Below, in pieces: positions 27,801-36,147 of a stretch of 64,000 nucleotides of DNA (positions are counted from its first letter, which is position 1; every line of letters starts with the position of its first letter). Position numbers and translations under genes: made by a program. Source of the DNA: Psychrobacillus psychrotolerans (GTDB lineage: Bacteria > Bacillota > Bacilli > Bacillales_A > Planococcaceae); assembly GCF_900115805.1 (NCBI RefSeq), contig NZ_FOXU01000008.1, positions 121,981 through 185,980 of the forward strand, in the 5' to 3' direction. The notes beneath the pieces are model-generated. The model did not search any database. It was given only the letters and a program-made list of their open reading frames with translations, and was not told the origin of the DNA.

Positions 27801-29711
27801 CTATATATTTCGATTCAACATACGTAATCCATTTAATATAACTAATATGGTACTGCCTTCATGACCAATAACTCCTAATGGAAGATCTACTACTTGAAGG
27901 AAATTAGAGACAATGAGTAGGGCGATTACCGTTACGGAAAATACGATATTTTGCTTAACGATACGTCGCATTTTACGTGACATCTTCACTGCGTACGCAA
28001 TTTTAGATAAATCATTTTTCATTAGTATAATGTCAGCGGTTTCTAGTGCCACATCTGTACCTTCTCCCATGGCAAATCCAGTAGTTGCTGTTGCAAGTGC
28101 TGGAGCATCATTTATACCATCTCCAACCATCCCAACAAACTTATGTTGCTGTAGTAATTCTTTCATATGCTTCACTTTAGTTTCTGGTAAACACTCTGCA
28201 ATATATTGGTCAATACCCGCCTCTTTTGCGATGACACTTGCAGTCTTTTCATTGTCCCCTGTAAGCATTACCGTTTTAATACCAAGGGATTGAAGTTGTT
28301 TAATCGCAGCCTTTGCTTCTTCACGGACCGTATCTTTTAATGCAGCGACTGCAGCTATTCCTTTTTCATCTCGCATAAAGATAACTGTTTTTCCTTCTTC
28401 AGCAAGTGTAATAGCGATACCATTTTGAAAGGCAAAGGCATCATTCCTATTAACAAAGTCCGGTTTTCCAACTAGTATTGTTTCTCCATCGATAGTAGCT
28501 TGTATTCCAAATCCCGGTTTGTCTTCAATAGGAATAAGGGGTAAATTTCCTACACCTTCAGATTTTGCAAAGGCTGTAATTGCCTGAGCTAGTGGATGAT
28601 TAGATTGACCTTCAATAGTTGCAAGCTTTGTTAACGTAGCTATTCTATCTAAATCTGGTCTAACTAAATAATTTGTTACAACGGGTTTCCCGGTTGTTAA
28701 TGTACCAGTTTTGTCTAATGCGATTGCTTTCATCTCACTGATGTTTTCTAAATGTACTCCACCTTTGAATAATATCCCCATTTTAGCACCGTTCGAAATT
28801 GCTGCTAAAGTGGCTGGCATGATTGAAGCGACCAGAGCACAAGGAGATGCCACTACCAATAAAACCATTGCGCGATAGAATGTGGTGTTCCAGTCCCAAT
28901 CAAGTAGATAGTGGGGAAGAAACAGCATAAATGCTACTGAAATTAGAACCACTTTCACATACGTACTTTCAAAGCGTTCGATAAACTGTTGAGCAGGAGA
29001 CTTTTCATCCTGAGCTGTTTGCACAAGATTAATAATTTTTTGGAATAGCGAGTCCTTGTTATCCTTCGTCATTTCCATCGTAATAGCACCGCTCATATTA
29101 ACAGTTCCTGCGAAAAGTTCATCATTTAATTGTTTAGTTACAGGGATTGACTCGCCACTTATAGCAGACTCGTCAACCACAGTAGTTCCGCTTAGTATTT
29201 TACCATCTGCAGGAATTCGTTCACCTGGCTTTACAATTAAGTGATTGCCTACTAAAAGTTCACTTACTGCAACGCGAGAGCTAGTGCCATCATTATTTAA
29301 ACGCAACGCTTCATCGGGTTGGAGCTCCATAAGAGAGGAAATTTCCTTTTTGCTTTTATTCATCGTGTACGTTTCAAGGGCACCACTTACAGCGAATATA
29401 AATATTAGAATAGCACCTTCCGTCCAATAACCAATGATGGATGAGCCTATTGCTGCAAGTATCATGAGTAATTCTACATTTAGTTCTTTTTCTTTAAATG
29501 TTTCTATTAAACCTTCTTTGGCTTTTGCATATCCACCTATTATAAATGCAAGTAAGTAGAAAATAATTGATGCAGTTTCTTGCTCGGTATTTCCTAACAG
29601 CCAAGCTATGAGGATTAGTATCCCAGAGAAAAGAGCTGCGACCAATTCAATATGAGACTTTAAGGTTTCAAGAAATAATGGGGTAGATTTACTCTCAGTT
29701 ATTGTTGTCAT
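27801..29711 (-). CDS. zosA: Heavy-metal P1B-type ATPase, ZosA-like
   Basis: Membrane ATP-driven metal transporter of 636 residues. It has no N-terminal HMA metal domain. Motifs: actuator SGESIPV, the transmembrane metal motif ASPCAL (SPC instead of CPC), phosphorylation site DKTGTLT, HP motif near SNHPLA, and MVGDGINDAPA. Size, missing HMA and SPC motif fit B. subtilis ZosA, a PerR-controlled zinc transporter active in oxidative stress. The PerR-boxed promoter upstream strengthens this. AAGGAGG precedes the ATG. CadA-type function is the alternative. Confidence 0.87.
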   Translation of the reverse strand: MTTITESKSTPLFLETLKSHIELVAALFSGILILIAWLLGNTEQETASIIFYLLAFIIGGYAKAKEGLIETFKEKELNVELLMILAAIGSSIIGYWTEGAILIFIFAVSGALETYTMNKSKKEISSLMELQPDEALRLNNDGTSSRVAVSELLVGNHLIVKPGERIPADGKILSGTTVVDESAISGESIPVTKQLNDELFAGTVNMSGAITMEMTKDNKDSLFQKIINLVQTAQDEKSPAQQFIERFESTYVKVVLISVAFMLFLPHYLLDWDWNTTFYRAMVLLVVASPCALVASIMPATLAAISNGAKMGILFKGGVHLENISEMKAIALDKTGTLTTGKPVVTNYLVRPDLDRIATLTKLATIEGQSNHPLAQAITAFAKSEGVGNLPLIPIEDKPGFGIQATIDGETILVGKPDFVNRNDAFAFQNGIAITLAEEGKTVIFMRDEKGIAAVAALKDTVREEAKAAIKQLQSLGIKTVMLTGDNEKTASVIAKEAGIDQYIAECLPETKVKHMKELLQQHKFVGMVGDGINDAPALATATTGFAMGEGTDVALETADIILMKNDLSKIAYAVKMSRKMRRIVKQNIVFSVTVIALLIVSNFLQVVDLPLGVIGHEGSTILVILNGLRMLNRNI

Positions 29712-29764
29712 ATAAAAACCTCCTTGATAATGATTTTCAATATTAATAGTCCTTATAAATGAAG

Positions 29765-29794
29765 AAAATGGACTTCCAATAGGAAATCCATTTT
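29765..29794 (-). terminator. Hairpin in the fumarase-zosA gap
   Basis: AAAATGGATTT / AAGTCCATTTT stem. It lies 3' of the fumarase gene but also downstream of the zosA promoter, so it is either the fumarase terminator or a structure in the zosA leader. Confidence 0.55.
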
Positions 29795-29809
29795 GTATTT
29801 ATTACTAAT

Positions 29810-29846
29810 TTATAATTATTATAATCTAGAGGTTTTTATAAGTCAA
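29810..29846 (-). promoter_or_regulatory. zosA promoter overlapped by a PerR box
   Basis: On the minus strand TTGACT (29841-29846) and TATAAT (29818-29823) are 17 bp apart. The -10 element lies inside TTATAATAATTATAA (29810-29824), which agrees at every defined base with the PerR box TTATAATNATTATAA. Binding of PerR would block RNA polymerase. Confidence 0.85.
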
Positions 29847-29855
29847 CTGTTTACA

Positions 29856-31385
29856 TTAACTGAATACTTTTTCTTTATAAGCTGATAGTTTTTCAAGTGA
29901 AGATTTTTCTACATCAGCATGTAAGCTATTACCATGGGAATCCATTGTTACTACAGCTGTGAACTTTTCGACACGAAGATGCCACATAGCTTCAGGAATA
30001 CCGAATTCCATCAAGTCCACACCTTCTACGCCTTTAATACAATCTGCATAATACTGAGCAGCTCCACCGATTGCATTTAAGTAAACACCACCATGTTCAG
30101 AAAGAGCGGCAAGTGTTTTGGGACCCATTCCACCTTTACCGATTACTGCACGAATGCCAAATTTCTTCATAATATCGCCTTGGTAAGGTTCTTCACGGAT
30201 AGATGTAGTTGGACCTGCAGCACGTACATGCCAGTCACCTGCGGCATCTTTTTGCATGACAGGACCACAGTGATAAATAATTTGCCCATTTAAGTCAACT
30301 GGTGCATCATGGCTCATCAAGTGGTGATGTATTGCGTCACGGCCAGTATACATACGACCACTGATTGAAACAACATCTCCGACCTGAAGTGCACGAATTT
30401 GTTCCTCTGTAATAGGAGCTTGTAATTCTACTACTTTTTGAGGAGCTTCTTCGGACGATTGGTCTTTGAACTCAATTTTCTCTCCATCTTGGTAGTGCCA
30501 TTCGATAATTTCACCTGTAGTGGAGTTAATATTAATCGCCATACGACGGTAAGCCCAACAATTATAAGCAACAGACACATAGAAACTTGCAGGAATACGG
30601 TGCATTACTCCAATTTTACAGCCAAGTAATGTAGCTTCTCCACCGAAGCCCATTGTACCAATGCCTAGTGTGTTAGCTTTTTCAACTATATATTGCTCTA
30701 ATTTTGCTAGGTCAGGATTTGGATTTGTATCTTCTACATGACGGAATAATTGTTCTTTGGCTAAATCATATCCAGAAGAACGATCCCCACCGATTCCTAC
30801 TCCGATAAAGCCAGCTGAACAGCCTTGTCCTTGTGCTTGATAGACAGAATGTAAAATACATTTGCGAATTCCGTCTAAGTCACGACCAGCACGACCTAAT
30901 CCTTCTACCTCAGTAGGCAGGCTATATTGAATATTTTTGTTTTCACAGCCGCCACCTTTTAAAATAAGCTTCATCTCAATGTAGTCGTTTTCCCATTGCT
31001 CAAACTTAACGACAGGAAGACCATCACCTAAGTTATCCCCACTGTTAGCACCAGTTAAAGAGTCAACAGCATTCGGACGAAGCTTTGCATCTTTAGTAGC
31101 TGACGCTATTGCACGCTTAATCGCTGCTTTAATTTCTAATTGGTTCACGCCAATAGGTGTTTTAATCTTGAAAGTTGGTAAACCCGTATCTTGGCAAATA
31201 GGAGAAACATTATCATCTGCCATTTGAATATTATTTGTGATCGTATCTAAACTCATCGCAGCTCGAGTACCAGCATTTTCAGCAGCTTTTGCCTTTTTTA
31301 TCGCACGTCGAACATCCTTAGGTAAATTTGTAGAAGTTTCGGTAATTAAATCATAAATACTTTTTTCTAATTGCTCCAATTGCAT
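29856..31385 (-). CDS. Class I (iron-sulfur) fumarate hydratase
   Basis: Reversibly hydrates fumarate to malate in the TCA cycle. The 509-residue single chain joins the alpha part (SPICQDTGLPTFKI, EMKLILKGGGCENKN, GQGCSAGFIGVGIGGDRSSG, with Cys ligands of a [4Fe-4S] cluster) to the beta part from about residue 335 (GDVVSISGRMYTGRDAIHHH, CGPVMQ, GKGGMGPKT). The oxygen-sensitive class I type differs from the class II FumC/CitG of B. subtilis; another copy may exist elsewhere. AAAGGAGCG precedes the ATG. Confidence 0.93.
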   Translation of the reverse strand: MQLEQLEKSIYDLITETSTNLPKDVRRAIKKAKAAENAGTRAAMSLDTITNNIQMADDNVSPICQDTGLPTFKIKTPIGVNQLEIKAAIKRAIASATKDAKLRPNAVDSLTGANSGDNLGDGLPVVKFEQWENDYIEMKLILKGGGCENKNIQYSLPTEVEGLGRAGRDLDGIRKCILHSVYQAQGQGCSAGFIGVGIGGDRSSGYDLAKEQLFRHVEDTNPNPDLAKLEQYIVEKANTLGIGTMGFGGEATLLGCKIGVMHRIPASFYVSVAYNCWAYRRMAININSTTGEIIEWHYQDGEKIEFKDQSSEEAPQKVVELQAPITEEQIRALQVGDVVSISGRMYTGRDAIHHHLMSHDAPVDLNGQIIYHCGPVMQKDAAGDWHVRAAGPTTSIREEPYQGDIMKKFGIRAVIGKGGMGPKTLAALSEHGGVYLNAIGGAAQYYADCIKGVEGVDLMEFGIPEAMWHLRVEKFTAVVTMDSHGNSLHADVEKSSLEKLSAYKEKVFS

Positions 31386-31600
31386 GAGGTGAACGCTCCT
31401 TTTATATGTAAATAGGTAACAAACATTACAAGTATACTATTTTATGGAGATGAAAAAAAGAGTAGCTGAGGGAATAAATACATGGAATGGCGTAAGTGCG
31501 GGGACAGTAGCTTCAGGGGAAAATGCTCTCACACTAGTAGAGGCTTAGGAGAGAGGTGTATCCGTCGGGAACCACCCGAGTGTCCAAGTAGAGTGGTCAT

Positions 31601-32080
31601 CCGCCTGAGAGAAGGAGCTATACGCCCGAGAACCACGGCAATCCGCCCGCGAAACGCCCGAGCGCCCAAGAGAATAGCTTATCCGCCCGAGCGAAGTAGG
31701 TATGCGCTCGGGAATCACGGCTATCCGCCCACGAAACGCCCGAGCACCCAAGAGAACAGCTTATCCGCCCGAGCGAAGTAGGTATGCACCCGAGAACCAC
31801 GGCTATCCGCCCTCGAAATGCCCGAGCGCCCAATAGAACGGCTTATGCGGCCGAGCGAAGTAGCTATGCGCTCGGGAATCACTGCTATCCGCCCACGAAA
31901 CGCCCGAGCACCCAAGAGAACGGCTTATCCGCCCGAGCGAAGTAGGTATGCGCCCGTGAACCACGGGCAATCCGCCCACGAAACGCCCGAGTGCCCAAGA
32001 GAACGGCTTATCCGCCCGAGCGAAGTAGGTATGTGCCCGTGAACCAAGGCTATCCGCCCGAGAACTACAACCATCCATCC
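31601..32080. repeat. GC-rich 82-bp tandem repeat array
   Basis: About six units begin at 31601, 31683, 31765, 31847, 31929 and 32012 (period 82, last step 83), preceded by decayed sequence from about 31555. A unit is built of four sub-units of 19-21 bp, each with (c/g)cgccc near its start, e.g. ccgcccgagcgaagtagg and cgcccgagaaccacggctat. GC content is far above the surroundings. Frames stay open in several phases on both strands because the period is not a multiple of three and stop codons are rare; no ribosome site fits, so I do not call genes. Confidence 0.85.
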
Positions 32081-32087
32081 ACGAAAA

Positions 32088-32118
32088 AAAAGTTCGGAAT
32101 GATTTCATTCCGAACTTC
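32088..32118 (-). terminator. Terminator of the SE1561-type gene
   Basis: AAGTTCGGAATGA / TCATTCCGAACTT hairpin; on the minus strand it is followed by an eight-T run. Confidence 0.85.
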
Positions 32119-32122
32119 TTAA

Positions 32123-32308
32123 TTATTCTTTTGTGTTTTTAAACTGTTCAACTTTTAACTCAAGGTCGTCCATCATTTGAATCAGGCGGTCTATATCTTC
32201 AAGTTCAGTTGTTTCAGGTTCGATTGTGTCTAAAACTTCTAAAAACATTTGAAGTCGATCTTTTAAATAAGATACTTGTTGTTCTGGATTTGAAATTTGT
32301 TTACCCAC
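32123..32308 (-). CDS. SE1561-like small helical protein
   Basis: A 61-residue acidic, helical protein: SYLKDRLQMFLEVLDTIEPE followed by DIDRLIQMMDDLELKVEQFK, probably a coiled coil. It resembles the short Firmicute family named SE1561; function unknown. I use GTG at 32308, 7 nt after GAGGTG; the earlier GTG (32323) includes the ribosome site itself. Monocistronic with its own terminator. Confidence 0.7.
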   Translation of the reverse strand: MGKQISNPEQQVSYLKDRLQMFLEVLDTIEPETTELEDIDRLIQMMDDLELKVEQFKNTKE

Positions 32309-32446
32309 AGAATAACACCTCACTTTAGTATAGGATATAGGAAATTGTAAAGAAAAGATAGGTCTAAAGAGTTAATTTAATGATTTGTATATTTACAATG
32401 TTTACAATATTCAGTTTATATGATAAAGTATCAATAAGATACATAG

Positions 32447-32614
32447 AAGGGAGGCCGTAGTGAACAGTCGACCATTCTAATCAGTTGAAAGAGGGTGTAT
32501 AGACATTTCACCGGCAGACAGGCCGAAAATGCAGTTATGAATATACAAGTAAATAATAGTTATATGTAAAGGCTCAGTCCATTATCTTACAGAGATATCG
32601 GCTGAGCCTTTTGT
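32447..32614 (+). promoter_or_regulatory. Leader with mini-ORF and terminator upstream of MFS-MCP operon
   Basis: The gap 32309-32699 contains AAGGGAGG (32447-32454), a six-codon frame GTG AAC AGT CGA CCA TTC TAA (32460-32480), about 85 nt of unassigned RNA with short GC-rich blocks (accggcagacaggccg), and an intrinsic terminator, AAAGGCTCAGTC / GGCTGAGCCTTTT (32568-32614). The MFS gene starts 86 nt later. This could be a ribosome-dependent attenuator, a short regulatory RNA or an unknown riboswitch; it matches no class I know. Confidence 0.45.
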
Positions 32615-32699
32615 TGTGTAAATTTATATATTACCCATTCTTATTCTCTGCTAAACTAAAGCTATTATGAAATTAGTTTGGATAAAAAGAGGTATTAAT

Positions 32700-33878
32700 A
32701 TGCATGAATTTACATTAGAAGAAAAAAGACGTTTTAGAATATTAGTTGCTATTGTTTCAATATCTGGTTTTTCGCAAGGGATGTTGCTTCCTTTAATTTC
32801 TGTAATTTTTGAACAAGATGGTGTTAGTGCTACTTTAAATGGATTAAGTGCAACTGGATTATACATAGGTACGTTGTTAATCTCTCCTTTTATGGAACCA
32901 CCTCTACGAAAATTCGGATACAAACCGATAATAATTGTAGGTGGACTTCTTGTTATTGTGTCCTTAATGCTTTTTCCTTTGTGGAAAAGTGTAGCCTTTT
33001 GGTTTGTGTTGCGGCTATTGATCGGAATTGGTGATCATGCTCTTCATTTTTCGACACAAACTTGGATTACTAGCTTTTCACCACAGCATCGATTAGGTAG
33101 AAATATTGCAATTTACGGATTATCATTTGGCGTAGGTTTTGCGGTGGGACCTTTATTTGTCCAATTAGTGGAGATCTTTGAAGGTTTACCGTTCATTGTT
33201 TCGAGTATCCTTTGTTTAAGTGCGTGGGTCCTTGTATTCTTCATTAAGAATGAGAAGCCTGAAGTTTTTTCCGATAGTGCCTTAATAGCTGGGACCTGGA
33301 AACGCTTTGGAGCAGCATTTGCAGTTGCATGGATAGCATTTATACCACCGTTTAGCTATGGTTTTTTGGAGTCCTCACTGAACGCAATCTATCCTGTGTA
33401 TGCACTACGTAATGCTCTAGACGTTACAGATCTTTCTTATATATTAGCAGCATTTTCTATCGGGGGTGTTGTATCTCAGCTGCCATTAGGGGTATTGAGT
33501 GATCGCATCGGTCGAAGAAAAGTGTTGATCGTGGCATTGGCCATGGGTTCTTTAACATTTGGCCTAGCTAGTATGTTCGAAACTTCCGTACTAGTCATAG
33601 GAAGTATGTTTTTTATAGCAGGTACATTTGTAGGTTCAACGTTTTCCCTTGGTATTTCGTATATGACCGATTTAACACCAAAAGAATTACTACCAACTGG
33701 CAATTTACTCTGTGGAATTTTCTTTAGTTTAGGGAGCTTGTCTGGACCGTTTTTAGGTGGGCTTTTCATACAACTATTTGATGGCCTAAGTTTCTTAATA
33801 CTTATAGCTCTATTGTTAGGTTCATTATCATTTCTTATACTCATCTCCAATCCACAGAAGAAAGGTCGATTGTTATGA
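32700..33878 (+). CDS. MFS transporter
   Basis: Twelve-helix major facilitator of about 392 residues; direction and substrate unknown. The inter-helix loop motif [15 protein letters not shown] marks the middle of the protein, and [11 protein letters not shown] corresponds to the first loop. AGAGGT lies 7 nt before ATG 32700; an earlier ATG (32667) lacks a ribosome site. The stop codon overlaps the start of the chemoreceptor gene by 4 nt (ATGA), so the transporter and receptor are made together. Confidence 0.85.
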   Translation: MHEFTLEEKRRFRILVAIVSISGFSQGMLLPLISVIFEQDGVSATLNGLSATGLYIGTLLISPFMEPPLRKFGYKPIIIVGGLLVIVSLMLFPLWKSVAFWFVLRLLIGIGDHALHFSTQTWITSFSPQHRLGRNIAIYGLSFGVGFAVGPLFVQLVEIFEGLPFIVSSILCLSAWVLVFFIKNEKPEVFSDSALIAGTWKRFGAAFAVAWIAFIPPFSYGFLESSLNAIYPVYALRNALDVTDLSYILAAFSIGGVVSQLPLGVLSDRIGRRKVLIVALAMGSLTFGLASMFETSVLVIGSMFFIAGTFVGSTFSLGISYMTDLTPKELLPTGNLLCGIFFSLGSLSGPFLGGLFIQLFDGLSFLILIALLLGSLSFLILISNPQKKGRLL

Positions 33879-35626
33879 AGCAAAAATCATCTAAGTTAGG
33901 AAGTAAAATTACACTCTATATTGTCGTAGGCATTCTTTTACTCGTAGCATTATTTACCACTGTCCTTGTTTACAACACGAACAAAACTGTAAAAGATTCA
34001 TTAGGAGGAAATGGCATACATATTGCGCAAAATATCGCAACGTTAGTAGATGTTCCAGCCTATGAAGAATTTAAAAAGAACCCTGAACAAAATGAAAAGT
34101 ACTGGGAATTAAGAGAAGAGTTAAATAATTTACTAATACAAAATGGCATATTATATGCGTATATTACGGATATTCCTAAAGAAGGAGAAACAGCCACCAT
34201 CATTGTCGATGCTGCAGGAAAAGATGATGATAGTGCTTATTTACCAGGGGATATAAGTGAAGGAACAAATTATGAAGCTGTAGAAGGTGCATTAACTGGA
34301 AGTGGAAGCTACACAGACTTAATTGAGGATGAAGAATACGGGGAATACCTATCATCGTATGCTCCTTTGAAAAATGAAACAGGAGAAATAATTGGGATTG
34401 TAGGAGTTGATATTTCTGCAGCAGATGTCCAAGTAATTCAACAAAAAAGCTTAAAAGAATCTGTTCCTTTTTCTTTGATAATGGTTATTCTGTTAGGTAC
34501 AGTCATTACTTTAATACTCTATCGTTATGTTCGAACTGCATTGAAGCCACTAACAAATATGCAAGATGCTTCTATTAAGTTTGCAAATGGAGACCTTAGA
34601 GGGGCTGAAGAAGTATTAAAATCGGTGTCATTAAAACAGAATAATGAAATATTCGATTTTGCTAAATCATTCCGAAAATCCATTGTTCAATTATCCTCTA
34701 TTTTAACAAATATGAATGGAACAGCGGGTTCGCTATTAAAAGTATCTGATGAATTAGAGGAAGTAATGAAGTCAGTTAGATCCTCAAATGATGAAATATC
34801 AGAGAGTATTTATAAAATAGCTTCTGGATCTGAAATACAGAAAACAAATAATGATGAAGCTCTAACTGCTATGGAAGAGATGACTATTGGCATCCAGAGA
34901 ATTGCAGATTCTTCTACCTCAGTGGCCACATCATCAAGTGATATGACAGAACTTGTTACCTCAAGTGCAGCAAATTCTATGACAGTAGTTCACCAGATTA
35001 AAAACGTCGAGGCTTCTGTACTGGCAACTGAAAAACATGTGAAAGATCTAGGAGAAAAATATCAATCCATTGAAGAGATGGTTACAGTGATTACAGGTAT
35101 TGCTGATCAGACGAATCTACTAGCATTGAATGCAGCTATTGAAGCGGCTCGGGCAGGTGAAGCAGGTAAGGGCTTTGCTGTTGTTGCAGATGAGGTTAGA
35201 AAACTAGCAGAAATGTCGAGAAACTCTGCGGAGGAAATACGTGATCATATTCAAGGATTCCAAACAGTAACTGTTCTAGCATTAGAAGAAATGGCTAGAA
35301 GCGCAAAAGATGTCCAAAGTGGATCATTAGCCGTCGAAGAGATCGGAAACGACTTGAATAAGGTACTGGAATCTGTTGTCCGTGTAAATGAAGAAGTGCA
35401 AGATGTTTCAGCTGTAACAGAACAAATGTCTGCAAGCTCCGAAGAAGTACTTGCATCCATGGAGCAAGTTACCGCTATTGTAAATGAGTCAGTAGAACAA
35501 ACGAGAACTGTTGCTGTTTCGGCAGATTATCAAGTGGATACCGTTGAAAACTTAGACAAAACGATTCAAACTCTACAACATTCAGCGCATCAGCTTCAAA
35601 AAGCAATTAACCAATTTAATCTGTAA
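33875..35626 (+). CDS. Methyl-accepting chemotaxis protein
   Basis: Transmembrane chemoreceptor of 583 residues. Helix 1 is at about 11-31, an extracellular sensor domain of about 155 residues follows (Cache-like, with tyrosine-rich [10 protein letters not shown] and a [16 protein letters not shown] stretch), helix 2 at about 197-215, a HAMP segment ([19 protein letters not shown]), and the cytoplasmic signalling domain with the hairpin tip [20 protein letters not shown] and [17 protein letters not shown]. It signals through CheW/CheA to the flagellar motor. The upstream MFS gene overlaps its start. Confidence 0.95.
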   Translation: MKQKSSKLGSKITLYIVVGILLLVALFTTVLVYNTNKTVKDSLGGNGIHIAQNIATLVDVPAYEEFKKNPEQNEKYWELREELNNLLIQNGILYAYITDIPKEGETATIIVDAAGKDDDSAYLPGDISEGTNYEAVEGALTGSGSYTDLIEDEEYGEYLSSYAPLKNETGEIIGIVGVDISAADVQVIQQKSLKESVPFSLIMVILLGTVITLILYRYVRTALKPLTNMQDASIKFANGDLRGAEEVLKSVSLKQNNEIFDFAKSFRKSIVQLSSILTNMNGTAGSLLKVSDELEEVMKSVRSSNDEISESIYKIASGSEIQKTNNDEALTAMEEMTIGIQRIADSSTSVATSSSDMTELVTSSAANSMTVVHQIKNVEASVLATEKHVKDLGEKYQSIEEMVTVITGIADQTNLLALNAAIEAARAGEAGKGFAVVADEVRKLAEMSRNSAEEIRDHIQGFQTVTVLALEEMARSAKDVQSGSLAVEEIGNDLNKVLESVVRVNEEVQDVSAVTEQMSASSEEVLASMEQVTAIVNESVEQTRTVAVSADYQVDTVENLDKTIQTLQHSAHQLQKAINQFNL

Positions 35627-35633
35627 TAGCGAA

Positions 35634-35675
35634 GCACTAAGGATTGTTCTTTTTTAAGAACAACCTTAGTGTTTT
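35634..35675 (+). terminator. Terminator of the MFS-MCP operon
   Basis: CACTAAGGATTGTTC / GAACAACCTTAGTG hairpin followed by five T residues. Confidence 0.87.
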
Positions 35676-35684
35676 TGCTTTTGG

Positions 35685-35912
35685 CTATTTTAAAGATAAA
35701 GGCTTTTCTGGTCTATTAGGGCAATATTTGCAACTAGGGTCACTACATTTAGATTCTATCCAACTATTACATTTAGGACAAAAATACGTATCAAAATCAT
35801 CATAATAAACTAAATTAAACTTGCATGTAGAACAATACTTTTCTTGTTCAATTTGACCATAAAATTCAAAGTCATCTATTATCACTTTGTTATCTACTTC
35901 TTTTATTTCCAT
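35685..35912 (-). CDS. Small zinc-ribbon-like protein
   Basis: A 75-residue protein with CSTC ... CPKC and further cysteines in CSDPSCKYCP, an arrangement suited to one or two structural zinc sites. The N-terminal half is acidic. No enzyme motif; possibly a regulator or adaptor. GGGGGAGA lies 7 nt before ATG 35912; the longer frame to 35975 has no ribosome site. Family not recognised. Confidence 0.65.
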   Translation of the reverse strand: MEIKEVDNKVIIDDFEFYGQIEQEKYCSTCKFNLVYYDDFDTYFCPKCNSWIESKCSDPSCKYCPNRPEKPLSLK

Positions 35913-36038
35913 GAAAATCTCCCCCTTAAGTTCATTTCCTACGTCCCATCCCTGAAAATAACAATATATAAACAACTCTTGACAATATTCTGAATAATAG
36001 GTTAGTCTGAGTTAATTATAGTAAAGGGAGAGATTCAT

Positions 36039-36092
36039 ATGCAAAGAATAACACTGACTTCTTCATTCAAATTGGAGGGCATGTTGGTTTAA
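36039..36092 (+). CDS. Leader peptide of the MFS exporter (17 residues)
   Basis: AAAGGGAGAG is followed 7 nt later by ATG and the short frame MQRITLTSSFKLEGMLV, then TAA. The next gene starts 55 nt downstream. Codons 11-13 (aaattggag) can pair with the arm that otherwise hides the ribosome site of the exporter. Size and placement match leader peptides of antibiotic-inducible genes (erm, cat, tet(L)). A TTGACA (35979-35984) upstream may be the -35 box; the -10 is weak. Confidence 0.7.
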   Translation: MQRITLTSSFKLEGMLV

Positions 36093-36140
36093 TAATATGA
36101 TCTCCGATTTGATTCAATCCAGAATCAACTAAATCGGAGG
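36069..36140 (+). promoter_or_regulatory. Translational attenuator with mutually exclusive helices
   Basis: Segment 1 aaattggag (36069-36077), segment 2 ctccgattt (36102-36110) and segment 3 aaatcggag (36131-36139). Segment 2 pairs perfectly with 3, extended by gattc/gaatc, which hides the GGAGG ribosome site (36136-36140) of the exporter at 36148. Segment 2 can also pair with 1, with a single G-U pair. A ribosome stalled early in the leader would leave 1 free and open the ribosome site. Confidence 0.72.
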
Positions 36141-36147
36141 AATTATA

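Noticed and set aside
31601..32080. Possible CRISPR array
   Set aside because: There are no unique spacers: all sequence between recurring blocks is itself repeated with the 82-bp period, and no cas genes are nearby.
31482..32108. Several overlapping long open frames on both strands in the GC-rich array
   Set aside because: They are translations of the 82-bp tandem repeat in different phases; frames are open because stop codons are rare in the unit. No ribosome sites, and the arginine/proline-rich products look artificial.
33476..33883. 135-codon minus-strand frame inside the MFS gene
   Set aside because: Antisense shadow of a clear transporter gene; no independent ribosome site or domain.
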